Shown here: piece after piece, positions 33,838 through 41,578 of the stretch
How the letters are laid out: every line of letters begins with the position of its first letter
Position numbering within the stretch: position 1 is the first letter of the stretch
DNA from: a virus
DNA: 64,000 nt
Strand: one strand, 5' to 3'
Virus record (IMG/VR): IMGVR_UViG_3300028192_000001
Span: 1 to 64,000 of that record
Notes under the pieces: generated by a model
Told to the model about the DNA's origin: nothing
The model's input: the letters and a program-made list of their open reading frames with translations, nothing else
The model's database searches: none
Program-made: the position numbers and the translations under genes

Positions 33838-35143
33838 ATGCTTCTTCGTAAATGCCTGGATACATTTTTCTCACATCTTCCAATTCCGGAATAACTGCAA
33901 ACACACTCTCTTTTCTAATTTTATCTAATTTTGCGTGTTTGTTTAAAAATAATCTAGCATACGCAGGATTATGAGGTAATGTTAGTCCGTGCATAATTTC
34001 TTTTAATTTAGGTGTTGGATCGTATTCATATTTTTCTTTATAATCTTCAATCCAAAACTTATATCTTTCTAATATTTCTTTTTTAAATTTGTCGCTTAAA
34101 ATTGTTACGTGTTGATCTTCTGGCCAATGAACAAAATTCAAAAACCAATTATTGTACTTTACTTTCCAGGTATTGGTAGTTACAGCATAATTGTCATGTA
34201 CCAATCCCATTTTAATAAAATGATCTATTATAGCAGGTAATCTAAAAACATTTAAAGCACCTACAGTTATACCAGGCTGTATATGAATGCTCTTATTCAA
34301 ACCGATAAGAGTTTGAATATTTTTTTCTACCCTTGACCAAACTGTGCCTGATCTTACAAGTTCTGCTCTTTCACCGAATTCATCTAAACTTGGCCATATT
34401 TCAATCTTACCCGGCTCCCATAACTTCCAATAATCTAAAACACTTTTTCCTTTATGTTCTAGTTTTGTTGTATTGGTATTATACATTATTCTAACATCAA
34501 AACGTTTATGCTTTTTAAGTAATTCTAAAATATACCAATGATCGTCCATCATCATTGGTTCTCCACCAGCAAAATAAATTCTTTCTACGTGCTGTATTTG
34601 ATCTTCTAGAAATGCTAACTTTGATTGCCCATCAACTTCTTGTACAACATTTAATCCTTTTTTATTTTGTCCATATCGTTTTTTACCCCAAATTCTAATT
34701 GCATCTGGTACCCAAGAAGAACTATGCTTTGGCCCACAACTTCTACATTTTAAATTACAAATATTACTAAACCTCATATCCCAATATTTTAATCTCATCT
34801 CAGGAACCGTACCATCAGGTAATGTAATATGCTCTACTTCTTTCATTACACTTTTATATGATTTGTTATTATGCTGTCTATTGCTGGTCATTCCTCTATC
34901 TTCCATATTCCAGCATCTAGTACAAATTTTAGAACGTTCTCCAGAAAGCATTTGAAGCCTTAACTTCTTTTGCTTCTCACTATTCCATATATCTTTGATA
35001 GAATCTTTGCTTAAATCACCTAAATTATAATTATAAGGTGAAGTTAAACAACACGGTATAACCTTATTATGTGGTTCAAATTGTAAATGAACCCAAGGTA
35101 TAATACAAAAACTTTTAGATTTTTTAAGATCATCATATTTCAT
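33818..35143 (-). CDS. Radical SAM protein, A-type with N-terminal twitch-like cluster domain
   Basis: A 441-residue protein. N-terminal Cys13 (FCIIPW), Cys31/32 (IPCCLT), IKDIWNSEKQKKLRLQM, Cys74 and Cys77 (C-x2-C). The core is CNLKCRSC (Cys129, 133, 136), with FAGGEPMMMDDHWYIL. IEIWPSLDEFGERAELVR is the strand seen as SIDGVGE in sister genes. It follows a 33-base gap that contains no clear ribosome site. Same family as the genes at 17545, 18843, 20309, 24029 and 25267. Confidence 0.8.
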   Translation of the reverse strand: MKYDDLKKSKSFCIIPWVHLQFEPHNKVIPCCLTSPYNYNLGDLSKDSIKDIWNSEKQKKLRLQMLSGERSKICTRCWNMEDRGMTSNRQHNNKSYKSVMKEVEHITLPDGTVPEMRLKYWDMRFSNICNLKCRSCGPKHSSSWVPDAIRIWGKKRYGQNKKGLNVVQEVDGQSKLAFLEDQIQHVERIYFAGGEPMMMDDHWYILELLKKHKRFDVRIMYNTNTTKLEHKGKSVLDYWKLWEPGKIEIWPSLDEFGERAELVRSGTVWSRVEKNIQTLIGLNKSIHIQPGITVGALNVFRLPAIIDHFIKMGLVHDNYAVTTNTWKVKYNNWFLNFVHWPEDQHVTILSDKFKKEILERYKFWIEDYKEKYEYDPTPKLKEIMHGLTLPHNPAYARLFLNKHAKLDKIRKESVFAVIPELEDVRKMYPGIYEEAYEKFER

Positions 35144-35176
35144 TACTAATATTTAACGAAAATTAAGTACGTAGAT

Positions 35177-36103
35177 TTAGTTTTTTTTAACTATAAAACT
35201 CTCAACGCCTCTAATTGGGTTTTGATATACTTGTTTAAAAAACTTACTCTGTGTTGCTGTTAAAGGATTAATACCAATCGGGATTTCAACCTCATTAACT
35301 AATATTTCTCCTAACCTTTTTATTTCGTCTTCAATATTATTTGAATTAAATTTTGCTGACTGTTCTTCCCACATATTATTCAAATACTTAAAATCTCTTG
35401 TATGAACGATATCCCAATCTGTACACATTGTCATATATGTTCCTAGCCTAGCACCATAAATTGCCCATATTCCATTCTCAATATCGCTACCAACCATTTG
35501 CCAAATATACATTCTGTTTAAATTTTTCCAATGATTTTTTTTAAAATCGTTGATGTTAACTCTAACTCCTCTATCTAACGACATTTTAACACCTTCTCTA
35601 AATCCTGCTCTCCAAGACTGTGCTGGTGTATAATTATTATACACATCACTATACGTCTGATTTGTTTGAAGATATCTAATGTCCCAACAAAAATCTATCT
35701 GTGAGTGAGGATCATTGGGATCAGCATTTTCATGAGTTTTCATATCTAAAACATATTGCTTTGGCCAACATTTAAGTCCACCATTTCCATAAATTAATCC
35801 ATTTACAACATTATATCCACACCAACTAATAACACTATTGGCTAAATCTGTTTTTTCATCAAACTCAATTTCAACATCAAGCCATTTTGGATTAATAATA
35901 TTATCACCATCTACTGTTGTAAATCTTTCTGTCTCTGTTTGTTCTGCACAGGCTTTATGTGCCGCATCTGACCCTTCTACTCCGTGGACTCTTTTTACCC
36001 ATGGAATCTTATTACAAATGTCTGCATAATTCTTTTCAGCATTTGGTTCATCATAACTTAGATAAAAAACATCATGGTCTCTTACATAAAATTTCTTAGT
36101 CAT
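35177..36103 (-). CDS. Glycosyltransferase-like protein, paralogue of the gene at 28737
   Basis: A 308-residue protein. FTTVDGDNIINPKWLDVEI holds Asp65-Gly-Asp67, a DxD-like motif. DVFYLSYDEPNAEKNYADI, LIYGNGGLKCWPKQYVLDM and SWRAGFREGVKM (compare TWKSAFRECTKL) align with the 230-residue protein at 28737, which lacks the last about 70 residues. These shared blocks in the same order show common origin. The family name is not certain. The next gene upstream overlaps by eight bases. Role: transfer of a sugar within the pathway is the working idea. Confidence 0.55.
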   Translation of the reverse strand: MTKKFYVRDHDVFYLSYDEPNAEKNYADICNKIPWVKRVHGVEGSDAAHKACAEQTETERFTTVDGDNIINPKWLDVEIEFDEKTDLANSVISWCGYNVVNGLIYGNGGLKCWPKQYVLDMKTHENADPNDPHSQIDFCWDIRYLQTNQTYSDVYNNYTPAQSWRAGFREGVKMSLDRGVRVNINDFKKNHWKNLNRMYIWQMVGSDIENGIWAIYGARLGTYMTMCTDWDIVHTRDFKYLNNMWEEQSAKFNSNNIEDEIKRLGEILVNEVEIPIGINPLTATQSKFFKQVYQNPIRGVESFIVKKN

Positions 36104-36644
36104 TTTCTCTCACGTGATAATAATCGTTATATATTTTTTTACAAAACACACTAATATTTAAGTTTACTGACTCAACATCTTCAATTTCATACTTTTCTTT
36201 TAATAAATCAATTTTTAATTCATTATGTAATAGATTTGGATTATCTTTTCCGGTAACATAAAACATTTGATACAAATTTTTATTAGAAATAGTTTTCAAA
36301 GCATTTAGAATATCTCCTTGTACTACAAGTTTCCATTTTCTTCTTTTTATGTCTTGAACTAAATTAATACCGTCTTGTACTTTTTCTACTACAGGTATTT
36401 GATATATTGTATGAGATGCTGGTGTTTCATTTACACTTTCTTCTAAATTTCCAAATCCTACTTCATTAATAACATATTTTTTTAACTTATCGTCATATAC
36501 TACTAAAAATTGATTTAAACTTTTTGTTCCGTTTTTAATTTCATTAGAAAGAGTATCGTCAATTTCTATACAAGTTCCTTCTTGCGTAGGTCCTACTGTT
36601 AGAGGAACTCCTGACTCTGATTTAAACTGCAAGTACTGTTTCAT
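36096..36644 (-). CDS. Hypothetical protein, 182 aa
   Basis: The N-terminus (YLQFKSESGVPLTVGPTQEG) looks beta-rich, and a central Lys-rich segment (VQDIKRRKWKLVVQGDIL) precedes a helical end. It overlaps the glycosyltransferase gene at 36622 by 23 bases and the next by eight. No motif recognised. The place between two transferase genes suggests a pathway accessory, but the sequence does not show it. Confidence 0.5.
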   Translation of the reverse strand: MKQYLQFKSESGVPLTVGPTQEGTCIEIDDTLSNEIKNGTKSLNQFLVVYDDKLKKYVINEVGFGNLEESVNETPASHTIYQIPVVEKVQDGINLVQDIKRRKWKLVVQGDILNALKTISNKNLYQMFYVTGKDNPNLLHNELKIDLLKEKYEIEDVESVNLNISVFCKKIYNDYYHVREND

Positions 36645-37461
36645 TTGCTTCTTCTAATTGTTTTATTAAATAATCTGTTAAAAATCCTTTTTCAACATAA
36701 TGTATTATTCCATTTTGTTTATAGTTTCCAATATAAAAATTATTTTTACTAAAATTTAAAGTAACTGCTGTACTTGATTTTACATAATCAAATTTCCATC
36801 CTTGGTGTTTTGGTTTTAAATGAACTACATTTATAAAAGAATCTTTTGCTGTAATTTCATCTTCATTACATAAAAGTTTTGATGTAATAGCAGAACTAAC
36901 ATCCATACTACACCATTTTTGTTTTTTCGTTGGTGTATATTTGTCATAAAATAATTTCCAATTCTCAATAACTAATCGTTGCATTCTATAAAATAATGCC
37001 GCTTCTTCCGATTTCTCAAAATAATGTATTGTATTATATAAATTTGGCAATTGATTTCTAACAAACACTTTTCTATATACAACAGACCTGTCAATTACAC
37101 CTCTATATGTTCTAATAGCAGATGAATAAAAAATCATATAATTTTTTAAATATTTCCACCAACCATCTAAATTTTCAGTTACTAAAGTATCAGCATCTAA
37201 TACTATTGTTTTCAAATATGGTGAAATATCAAATGCATTTATTCTGTCTTCAGCATTTAATATACTTCTTGGTTGAATTTTATTAAAAATTACATCATCA
37301 AGTACTTTTTTATATCTATCACTTACTTCTGTGTTTGTAACAACTGTAATATGGGCATTTGGGTTAAACAATTTAATTGATAATCCTAGAGCATATGCTT
37401 GTTTTAGATAATTTGTTTTCCAAGTATTGTTTGCGTATATTAAAAATCCTTTTTCTATCAT
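36622..37461 (-). CDS. Glycosyltransferase, GT8-like with DxD motif
   Basis: A 279-residue protein. GFLIYANNTWKTNYLKQAY is the start of the nucleotide-binding fold, and LKTIVLDADTLVTENL has the Asp89-Ala-Asp91 metal site expected of retaining GT-A enzymes. FINVVHLKPKHQGW near the C-terminus provides a His/Lys cluster. It is a paralogue of the gene at 37458 (MDTDYI in the same place), and the two overlap (ATGA). Both are probably nucleotide-sugar transferases. Confidence 0.65.
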   Translation of the reverse strand: MIEKGFLIYANNTWKTNYLKQAYALGLSIKLFNPNAHITVVTNTEVSDRYKKVLDDVIFNKIQPRSILNAEDRINAFDISPYLKTIVLDADTLVTENLDGWWKYLKNYMIFYSSAIRTYRGVIDRSVVYRKVFVRNQLPNLYNTIHYFEKSEEAALFYRMQRLVIENWKLFYDKYTPTKKQKWCSMDVSSAITSKLLCNEDEITAKDSFINVVHLKPKHQGWKFDYVKSSTAVTLNFSKNNFYIGNYKQNGIIHYVEKGFLTDYLIKQLEEANETVLAV

Positions 37462-38312
37462 ATCCCTTGTCTTTCAATTAGTTGTTCTAATCCAATCTTA
37501 TTCATTACATGAACATTTAAATCTTTAGTTGTTGCTACTGAATAATTTGAGTTGTCATTAGGAAGAGTACACAAAAAAGTAAACTCATCATCTTTAAAAT
37601 CTTCTACTAAATCTCTATCAAAAATATAATATAAACTACCAGGAGGGTTTGTTGGCCAGTGTGTACTACTTTCAAAACCATTCATAATATGAATAGCAAT
37701 ACTAAATGCAAAATCGTTTCTAAAATTTCTCCCTGATATTTGATATATCCATCTATAATAATTCCAATTTTCTTTTATGTACTTTAATAACTCAAAAAAT
37801 GTCTCCATTTTTTTATTTTTTTTAAAATAAAATACAGTTGCCCAATACATTTCAATAGATGTATCACTAACATATCTTATCTCCCATGGTTTTCCGTATG
37901 GATTTATATAAAGAGAATCCTTCCAAATCATAAAATCATCATTTAATTTAAAACAATTTAATAATAAATCATTTCCTACAATATAATCAGTGTCCATAAC
38001 AATAGTTTCGTCATAGGGTGTTAAATTATATGCATCTGATCTATTAAAATTATTCCATTGTAATTTTTTTGAAACTTGTCTGCCATCACGAAAAGTTTTA
38101 CGTTGATATACTTGAATTTTTTCTGCAGAAATAACTTTATCAAATATATCAATTAAATGTGAATATTTTGTTTGTAAGTGTTTTTCAGAATCGGTTATTA
38201 ATGAAACTGGAAGATTTAAATGCTTTTTAATATGTTTTGCACAAAAAATCGCTTGCCTTACATAATCAATTTCATCATTGTTATTGGCAAATAATATTAC
38301 ACCTTTAGTCAT
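37458..38312 (-). CDS. Glycosyltransferase, GT8-like with DxD motif (paralogue of 36622)
   Basis: A 284-residue protein. GVILFANNNDEIDYVRQAIF matches the start of the gene at 36622. YDETIVMDTDYIVGNDLL supplies Asp107-Thr-Asp109. The C-terminal part, with WPTNPPGSLYYIFDRDLVE, differs from the sister, as expected for different acceptors. It follows a small gene with which it overlaps by four bases. The pair could make two successive bonds. Confidence 0.65.
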   Translation of the reverse strand: MTKGVILFANNNDEIDYVRQAIFCAKHIKKHLNLPVSLITDSEKHLQTKYSHLIDIFDKVISAEKIQVYQRKTFRDGRQVSKKLQWNNFNRSDAYNLTPYDETIVMDTDYIVGNDLLLNCFKLNDDFMIWKDSLYINPYGKPWEIRYVSDTSIEMYWATVFYFKKNKKMETFFELLKYIKENWNYYRWIYQISGRNFRNDFAFSIAIHIMNGFESSTHWPTNPPGSLYYIFDRDLVEDFKDDEFTFLCTLPNDNSNYSVATTKDLNVHVMNKIGLEQLIERQGI

Positions 38313-38656
38313 CTTCCTAAAACGTCTTTAATATCTCTTTTTTTGATTTTATGTAATTGTGTATAATAATGATTTACATTTTTTGCATAAATGTTCATTA
38401 CATCATCAACAAACTTTGCAAAGTCTAATATTTGTGCAGGATTATCATTATCATCAATTATTGTGACGTCTTTAGTTTGCCCTTTTTGTAAAAGTAAATT
38501 AATAAAAGTTATAAATTCTCGATTAATTTTAAATTTTGAGCCATTAGCATAATGTACATTTTGATCTAGAAACTTTTGCTTTAAAATTCTCTTTTGGTTA
38601 TTGTATGTAACCATGTAATTGGAAAATTCCAGTGCTTTTTTTAATCGATCATCCAT
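38309..38656 (-). CDS. Hypothetical protein, 115 aa; first gene of the minus-strand enzymatic block
   Basis: The ATG at 38656 is chosen over an upstream GTG at 38662. The protein (DDRLKKALEFSNYMVTYNN, NREFITFINLLLQKGQTK, VDDVMNIYAKNVNHYY) is helical and charged. It has no ribosome site, and a sigma70-like promoter lies so close that the transcript would start at or near the ATG. It probably opens the transcript of the whole enzymatic block. Function unknown. Confidence 0.55.
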   Translation of the reverse strand: MDDRLKKALEFSNYMVTYNNQKRILKQKFLDQNVHYANGSKFKINREFITFINLLLQKGQTKDVTIIDDNDNPAQILDFAKFVDDVMNIYAKNVNHYYTQLHKIKKRDIKDVLGR

Positions 38657-38663
38657 GAGCACT

Positions 38664-38692
38664 AGTATATATTAGTCAGAAAAATAGGTCAA
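38664..38692 (-). promoter_or_regulatory. Sigma70-like promoter for the minus-strand enzymatic block
   Basis: On the minus strand TTGACC (38692-38687) and TATACT (38669-38664) are exactly 17 bases apart. The usual start point, seven bases after the -10, falls on the A of the ATG at 38656, so the message would be leaderless. No ribosome site is needed or seen, which fits. This would make the enzymatic block host-sigma-driven, unlike the virion genes upstream. Confidence 0.65.
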
Positions 38693-38694
38693 GT

Positions 38695-38712
38695 AAGATA
38701 TGAATTTATCTT
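38695..38712 (-). terminator. Weak hairpin after the virion genes
   Basis: AAGATA (38695-38700) and TATCTT (38707-38712) form a six-base stem with a six-base loop; on the minus strand a T-run follows about 12 bases later. It lies between the last virion gene and the promoter at 38692, so a terminator/promoter boundary is reasonable, but the stem is weak and AT-rich. Confidence 0.3.
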
Positions 38713-38725
38713 GATTAATTAACTA

Positions 38726-39631
38726 TTAATTGAAGTTATCTGTTACTGCAAATACTGGTCTACTATGCTGTACAGCACTTGCATTATTAGGATAATACGA
38801 AGTTACCGTTAATATAGTTGAACCACTTACATCTTCATCAACCGCCGCGCCAGTTCCTGTTTGGTCACCTGCGTCTTCATCAAAGCAAGTTACAATAAAT
38901 TCTAATACAGTTGAACTAGAGTCTCTACAAGTAACAAAAAAGTCATTTTCTGCATAAACACCACCGCCGCCAACGTCATGTTGGAAAACTTGTTGTGCTG
39001 ATCCTGTCATATCGACATTACCTATTGTAGTTTCATCACCGTTTCCTGTTGATGTTGTTGCAGTTCTACCATACTTAATAGTACCTGCATCACCAAATAA
39101 AGTACTCCATGATGTATATTTTGTTCCAGATCCACCTGATACTGAAAGTACCATTCTTATTTCTCCGCCTGCATTAAAGTATTGTCTTTTTGCATCTGCA
39201 GAAGAAAATGTAACTGTATAAGTTGTGTTAATTGTATCTGTTGATCCACCCCAAGCAGAAGATCTTGTTTCTGTTGCTTCTGTTGCCGTTGCAAAATTTC
39301 CTGCGGCCGCATTTAATCTATTTGTTTCTGCCGCTGTTCCTTCTGCTTCGTATTGTGCCCAACCTTTTTTAGTTGTTGCGTTAGTTTCTTCGATTATATC
39401 ACCTGCTGATAGGCTGACAATAGCCGAAGTTGCTGATGCTGTTTGATGCAGAATACATTTATTAATATCTGCGTGTACAAGTGCTAAATGAGATGCTGTT
39501 ACTACGTCGCCTGCGGCAACTTGTCCTGATGTTACAGTTACTCCGTAACCTTTGTCGCTTGACCCAGTACCCAAAACATTTGACACTTTTGTTTGTAATG
39601 TGTTGTATCTTGCCGCTGTTACTACTGACAT
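38726..39631 (-). CDS. Putative virion/tail structural protein, 301 aa
   Basis: The protein is rich in Ala, Gly, Ser and Thr with beta-type alternation (AIVSLSAGDIIEETNATTKK, YTVTFSSADAKRQYFNAGGE), typical of phage tail-fibre or collar proteins. It has a late-type promoter box 46 bases upstream (GATAAATA at 39684-39677) and an AAGAAGGA ribosome site. It is the last of the virion genes on this strand. The motif RQYFNAGGEIRMVLSVSGG is, from memory, common in marine myophage structural proteins; the exact gene number is unknown. Confidence 0.6.
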   Translation of the reverse strand: MSVVTAARYNTLQTKVSNVLGTGSSDKGYGVTVTSGQVAAGDVVTASHLALVHADINKCILHQTASATSAIVSLSAGDIIEETNATTKKGWAQYEAEGTAAETNRLNAAAGNFATATEATETRSSAWGGSTDTINTTYTVTFSSADAKRQYFNAGGEIRMVLSVSGGSGTKYTSWSTLFGDAGTIKYGRTATTSTGNGDETTIGNVDMTGSAQQVFQHDVGGGGVYAENDFFVTCRDSSSTVLEFIVTCFDEDAGDQTGTGAAVDEDVSGSTILTVTSYYPNNASAVQHSRPVFAVTDNFN

Positions 39632-39655
39632 AATTTTAATTCCTTCTTAGTCTAA

Positions 39656-39673
39656 ATGTTTAATATTAAACAT
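39656..39673. repeat. Perfect 18-base palindrome in the leader of the 301-aa structural gene
   Basis: ATGTTTAATATTAAACAT (39656-39673) is a perfect palindrome. It lies between the late box at 39677 and the ATG at 39631, so it would be in the mRNA leader as a hairpin or act as an operator. No T-run follows on either strand. Confidence 0.4.
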
Positions 39674-39676
39674 ATT

Positions 39677-39684
39677 TATTTATC
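39677..39684 (-). promoter_or_regulatory. Late-promoter-like box GATAAATA
   Basis: The minus strand reads GATAAATA at 39684-39677, a match to NATAAATA. It is in the gap between the fibre-like gene at 39704 and the structural gene that starts at 39631, followed by a palindrome and a ribosome site. Confidence 0.5.
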
Positions 39685-39703
39685 GTCGTTAATTAGGCAC
39701 TTA

Positions 39704-41329
39704 TTACAGTTTAAGTACGCATTCTATTAGTTTTATACCACTATTATCACTGTCAACCATTGCTACTCCTACCATATGGGCATCAACATCTGCATTTTTT
39801 GATGCTACAGAATAATGATTCCATGGTAGTGCTACTCCTACTGTATCGCTTACGTAAACTGCGTCTCCTTTATTCACTTGTCCAATAACTTTTACTGGAA
39901 CCCTTCCTTTAAGTCCTACAATTTGTCCATTTGCATCAGCATTCATTAGATATGCTGGATTTTCTGATACAACACCAATTGGTATACTACCTAGTTGTGA
40001 AGCAGTTGCTTCTTTTTCACCACCTATACATATAACAGTACCTATAGGATACTCTTCATCAGTAAGATATTTTTCTGCCAAGTCAGCATATTGAGCCTGC
40101 GTAGCAATTGCGTGTACTACATTGGCTCTTAAATCAACCAAGTATCTGTCATTTAAATTATTTCCTGATCTAAAGGCTGTCCAGGCTCCGCCTGCGTTAC
40201 CGTGTGTAGTTGTACCATCATCTGCAAATGATTCATCCCAAACCCAAAATGCATCTTGTAAATTTGGGGATGACGGTCCTTCACCATCATCACTAGATGC
40301 TCCTCTATTAACTTGAAGTCCTGTAAAGTTTACTAAAGCATTAATTACTGATCCTGCTGGACCTTGCTTCATTCGAATCATGTTATCTTCAACATCTAAT
40401 GTTGATACTGATGTTGATACACTCTCAGCAGACGTTAATGTTCCTGTAACTGTTAAATCACCAGTGACTACCGTAGTATTTTCTAATTGTAACGTTCCAT
40501 TATTTGTATTATTTTTTAATTTTGCATCTAAACCAGATATTGTAAGTGTTAAATCACTATCTGCTCCAATTGTAACACCACTATCATTTATAACTCCTAA
40601 TGAACCACTGGTTGTATCATTAGCATCTGCTCTTAAAAATTGTGATGCTGAAATTGCCACTGAACCTATTGTATCATAAAGTCCTTCTGCTAATGTGGCT
40701 GTTCCTTGAAATTTGTTTCCTGCTAATGCAGACGATAATGTAATTCCTTTGTATACTGTAGAAAATCCTGCTGAAATTAATTCAGCACCTGGTGTACCAA
40801 CAGTATTTTTTGGTTGAAATTCTTCTGACGCTACAACATATATTATCGTATCACCAACAACACCTTTTAATACATTTTTATTTGTACCTAATGATGATTC
40901 AATTACTTCAGGCACCATTAACGTAACACCTGAGCCTGCAACTGATGTTGGACCAATTAAAACCCAAGTACTACCACTATAAACATATAATTGTGAATTA
41001 GTAGTATCAAACCACATATCACCTTTTACAGAACTAGTTGGTTGCGTTACAGTAGTTGTTGATCCACCTACTGGTTTCCATTTGGTACCAGTATAAACAT
41101 TTACTTGATTATTTGTCGCATCATACCAAAGTTGCCCTTTAACTTTGTTATCTGGTGCTGTTGTATTTGAGAAGTTTTCTAATAATTTTACAAAATTCTC
41201 ATTTAACTTTTCACCAAATCCTGCGTATCCTTTTCCAAATAATGAAATATCAGTAGTTGTAGTATCAATTGTACCATCTTTTAATATTACTACTGTTGCT
41301 CCAGTTGTATCGTTTATTGTATAAGACAT
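39704..41329 (-). CDS. Fibre-like structural protein with C-terminal G2-type-like domain (paralogue 1)
   Basis: A 541-residue protein. Residues 1-125 (DGTIDTTTTDISLFGKGYAG, LLENFSNTTAP, GQLWYD, GDMWFDTTNSQLYVYSG) are shared with the genes at 44276 and 45724. The middle contains pilot/fibre-type beta repeats. The C-terminus, from ADLAEKYLTDEEYPIGTVI to SENPAYLMNADANGQIVGL, matches the one at 45724 and looks like an intramolecular chaperone or self-processing domain of phage fibres. The expected place is the tail or tail-fibre network. Substrate or receptor unknown. Confidence 0.65.
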   Translation of the reverse strand: MSYTINDTTGATVVILKDGTIDTTTTDISLFGKGYAGFGEKLNENFVKLLENFSNTTAPDNKVKGQLWYDATNNQVNVYTGTKWKPVGGSTTTVTQPTSSVKGDMWFDTTNSQLYVYSGSTWVLIGPTSVAGSGVTLMVPEVIESSLGTNKNVLKGVVGDTIIYVVASEEFQPKNTVGTPGAELISAGFSTVYKGITLSSALAGNKFQGTATLAEGLYDTIGSVAISASQFLRADANDTTSGSLGVINDSGVTIGADSDLTLTISGLDAKLKNNTNNGTLQLENTTVVTGDLTVTGTLTSAESVSTSVSTLDVEDNMIRMKQGPAGSVINALVNFTGLQVNRGASSDDGEGPSSPNLQDAFWVWDESFADDGTTTHGNAGGAWTAFRSGNNLNDRYLVDLRANVVHAIATQAQYADLAEKYLTDEEYPIGTVICIGGEKEATASQLGSIPIGVVSENPAYLMNADANGQIVGLKGRVPVKVIGQVNKGDAVYVSDTVGVALPWNHYSVASKNADVDAHMVGVAMVDSDNSGIKLIECVLKL

Positions 41330-41332
41330 ATC

Positions 41333-41554
41333 CTACTCGACCTTTTCTATGCTAACTCTATTAGGGGCGCTAGTAGATTCGTTTTCCCTAATCTTTACCA
41401 ACCACCATACATCTCCTACTAGTTTAATCAACATAGTTGCTAATTGAGGATCTATGCTTTGTTGAAGTAAAGAAAACTCGCCGGGTGTCCAGAGTTCTTT
41501 TTCATCTATACTATTAATATAGTCTGATACGTCTTTTTTTGTAATCTCTGCCAT
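41333..41554 (-). CDS. Small hypothetical protein, 73 aa, within the tail genes
   Basis: It has a clear TAGGAG ribosome site and an AATAAATA box just upstream. The sequence (TKKDVSDYINSIDEKEL, SLLQQSIDPQLATMLIKLV) is helical, with a WWLVKIRENES segment near the end. It sits directly before the fibre-like gene at 39704, so an assembly or chaperone role is possible. No motif recognised. Confidence 0.5.
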   Translation of the reverse strand: MAEITKKDVSDYINSIDEKELWTPGEFSLLQQSIDPQLATMLIKLVGDVWWLVKIRENESTSAPNRVSIEKVE

Positions 41555-41578
41555 TTTGTTAAATGCTCCTATTAATTA

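Noticed and set aside
35144-35176. Promoter in the 33-base gap before the radical-SAM gene at 33818
   Set aside because: No NATAAATA and no -35/-10 pair with proper spacing; the gap is AT-rich.
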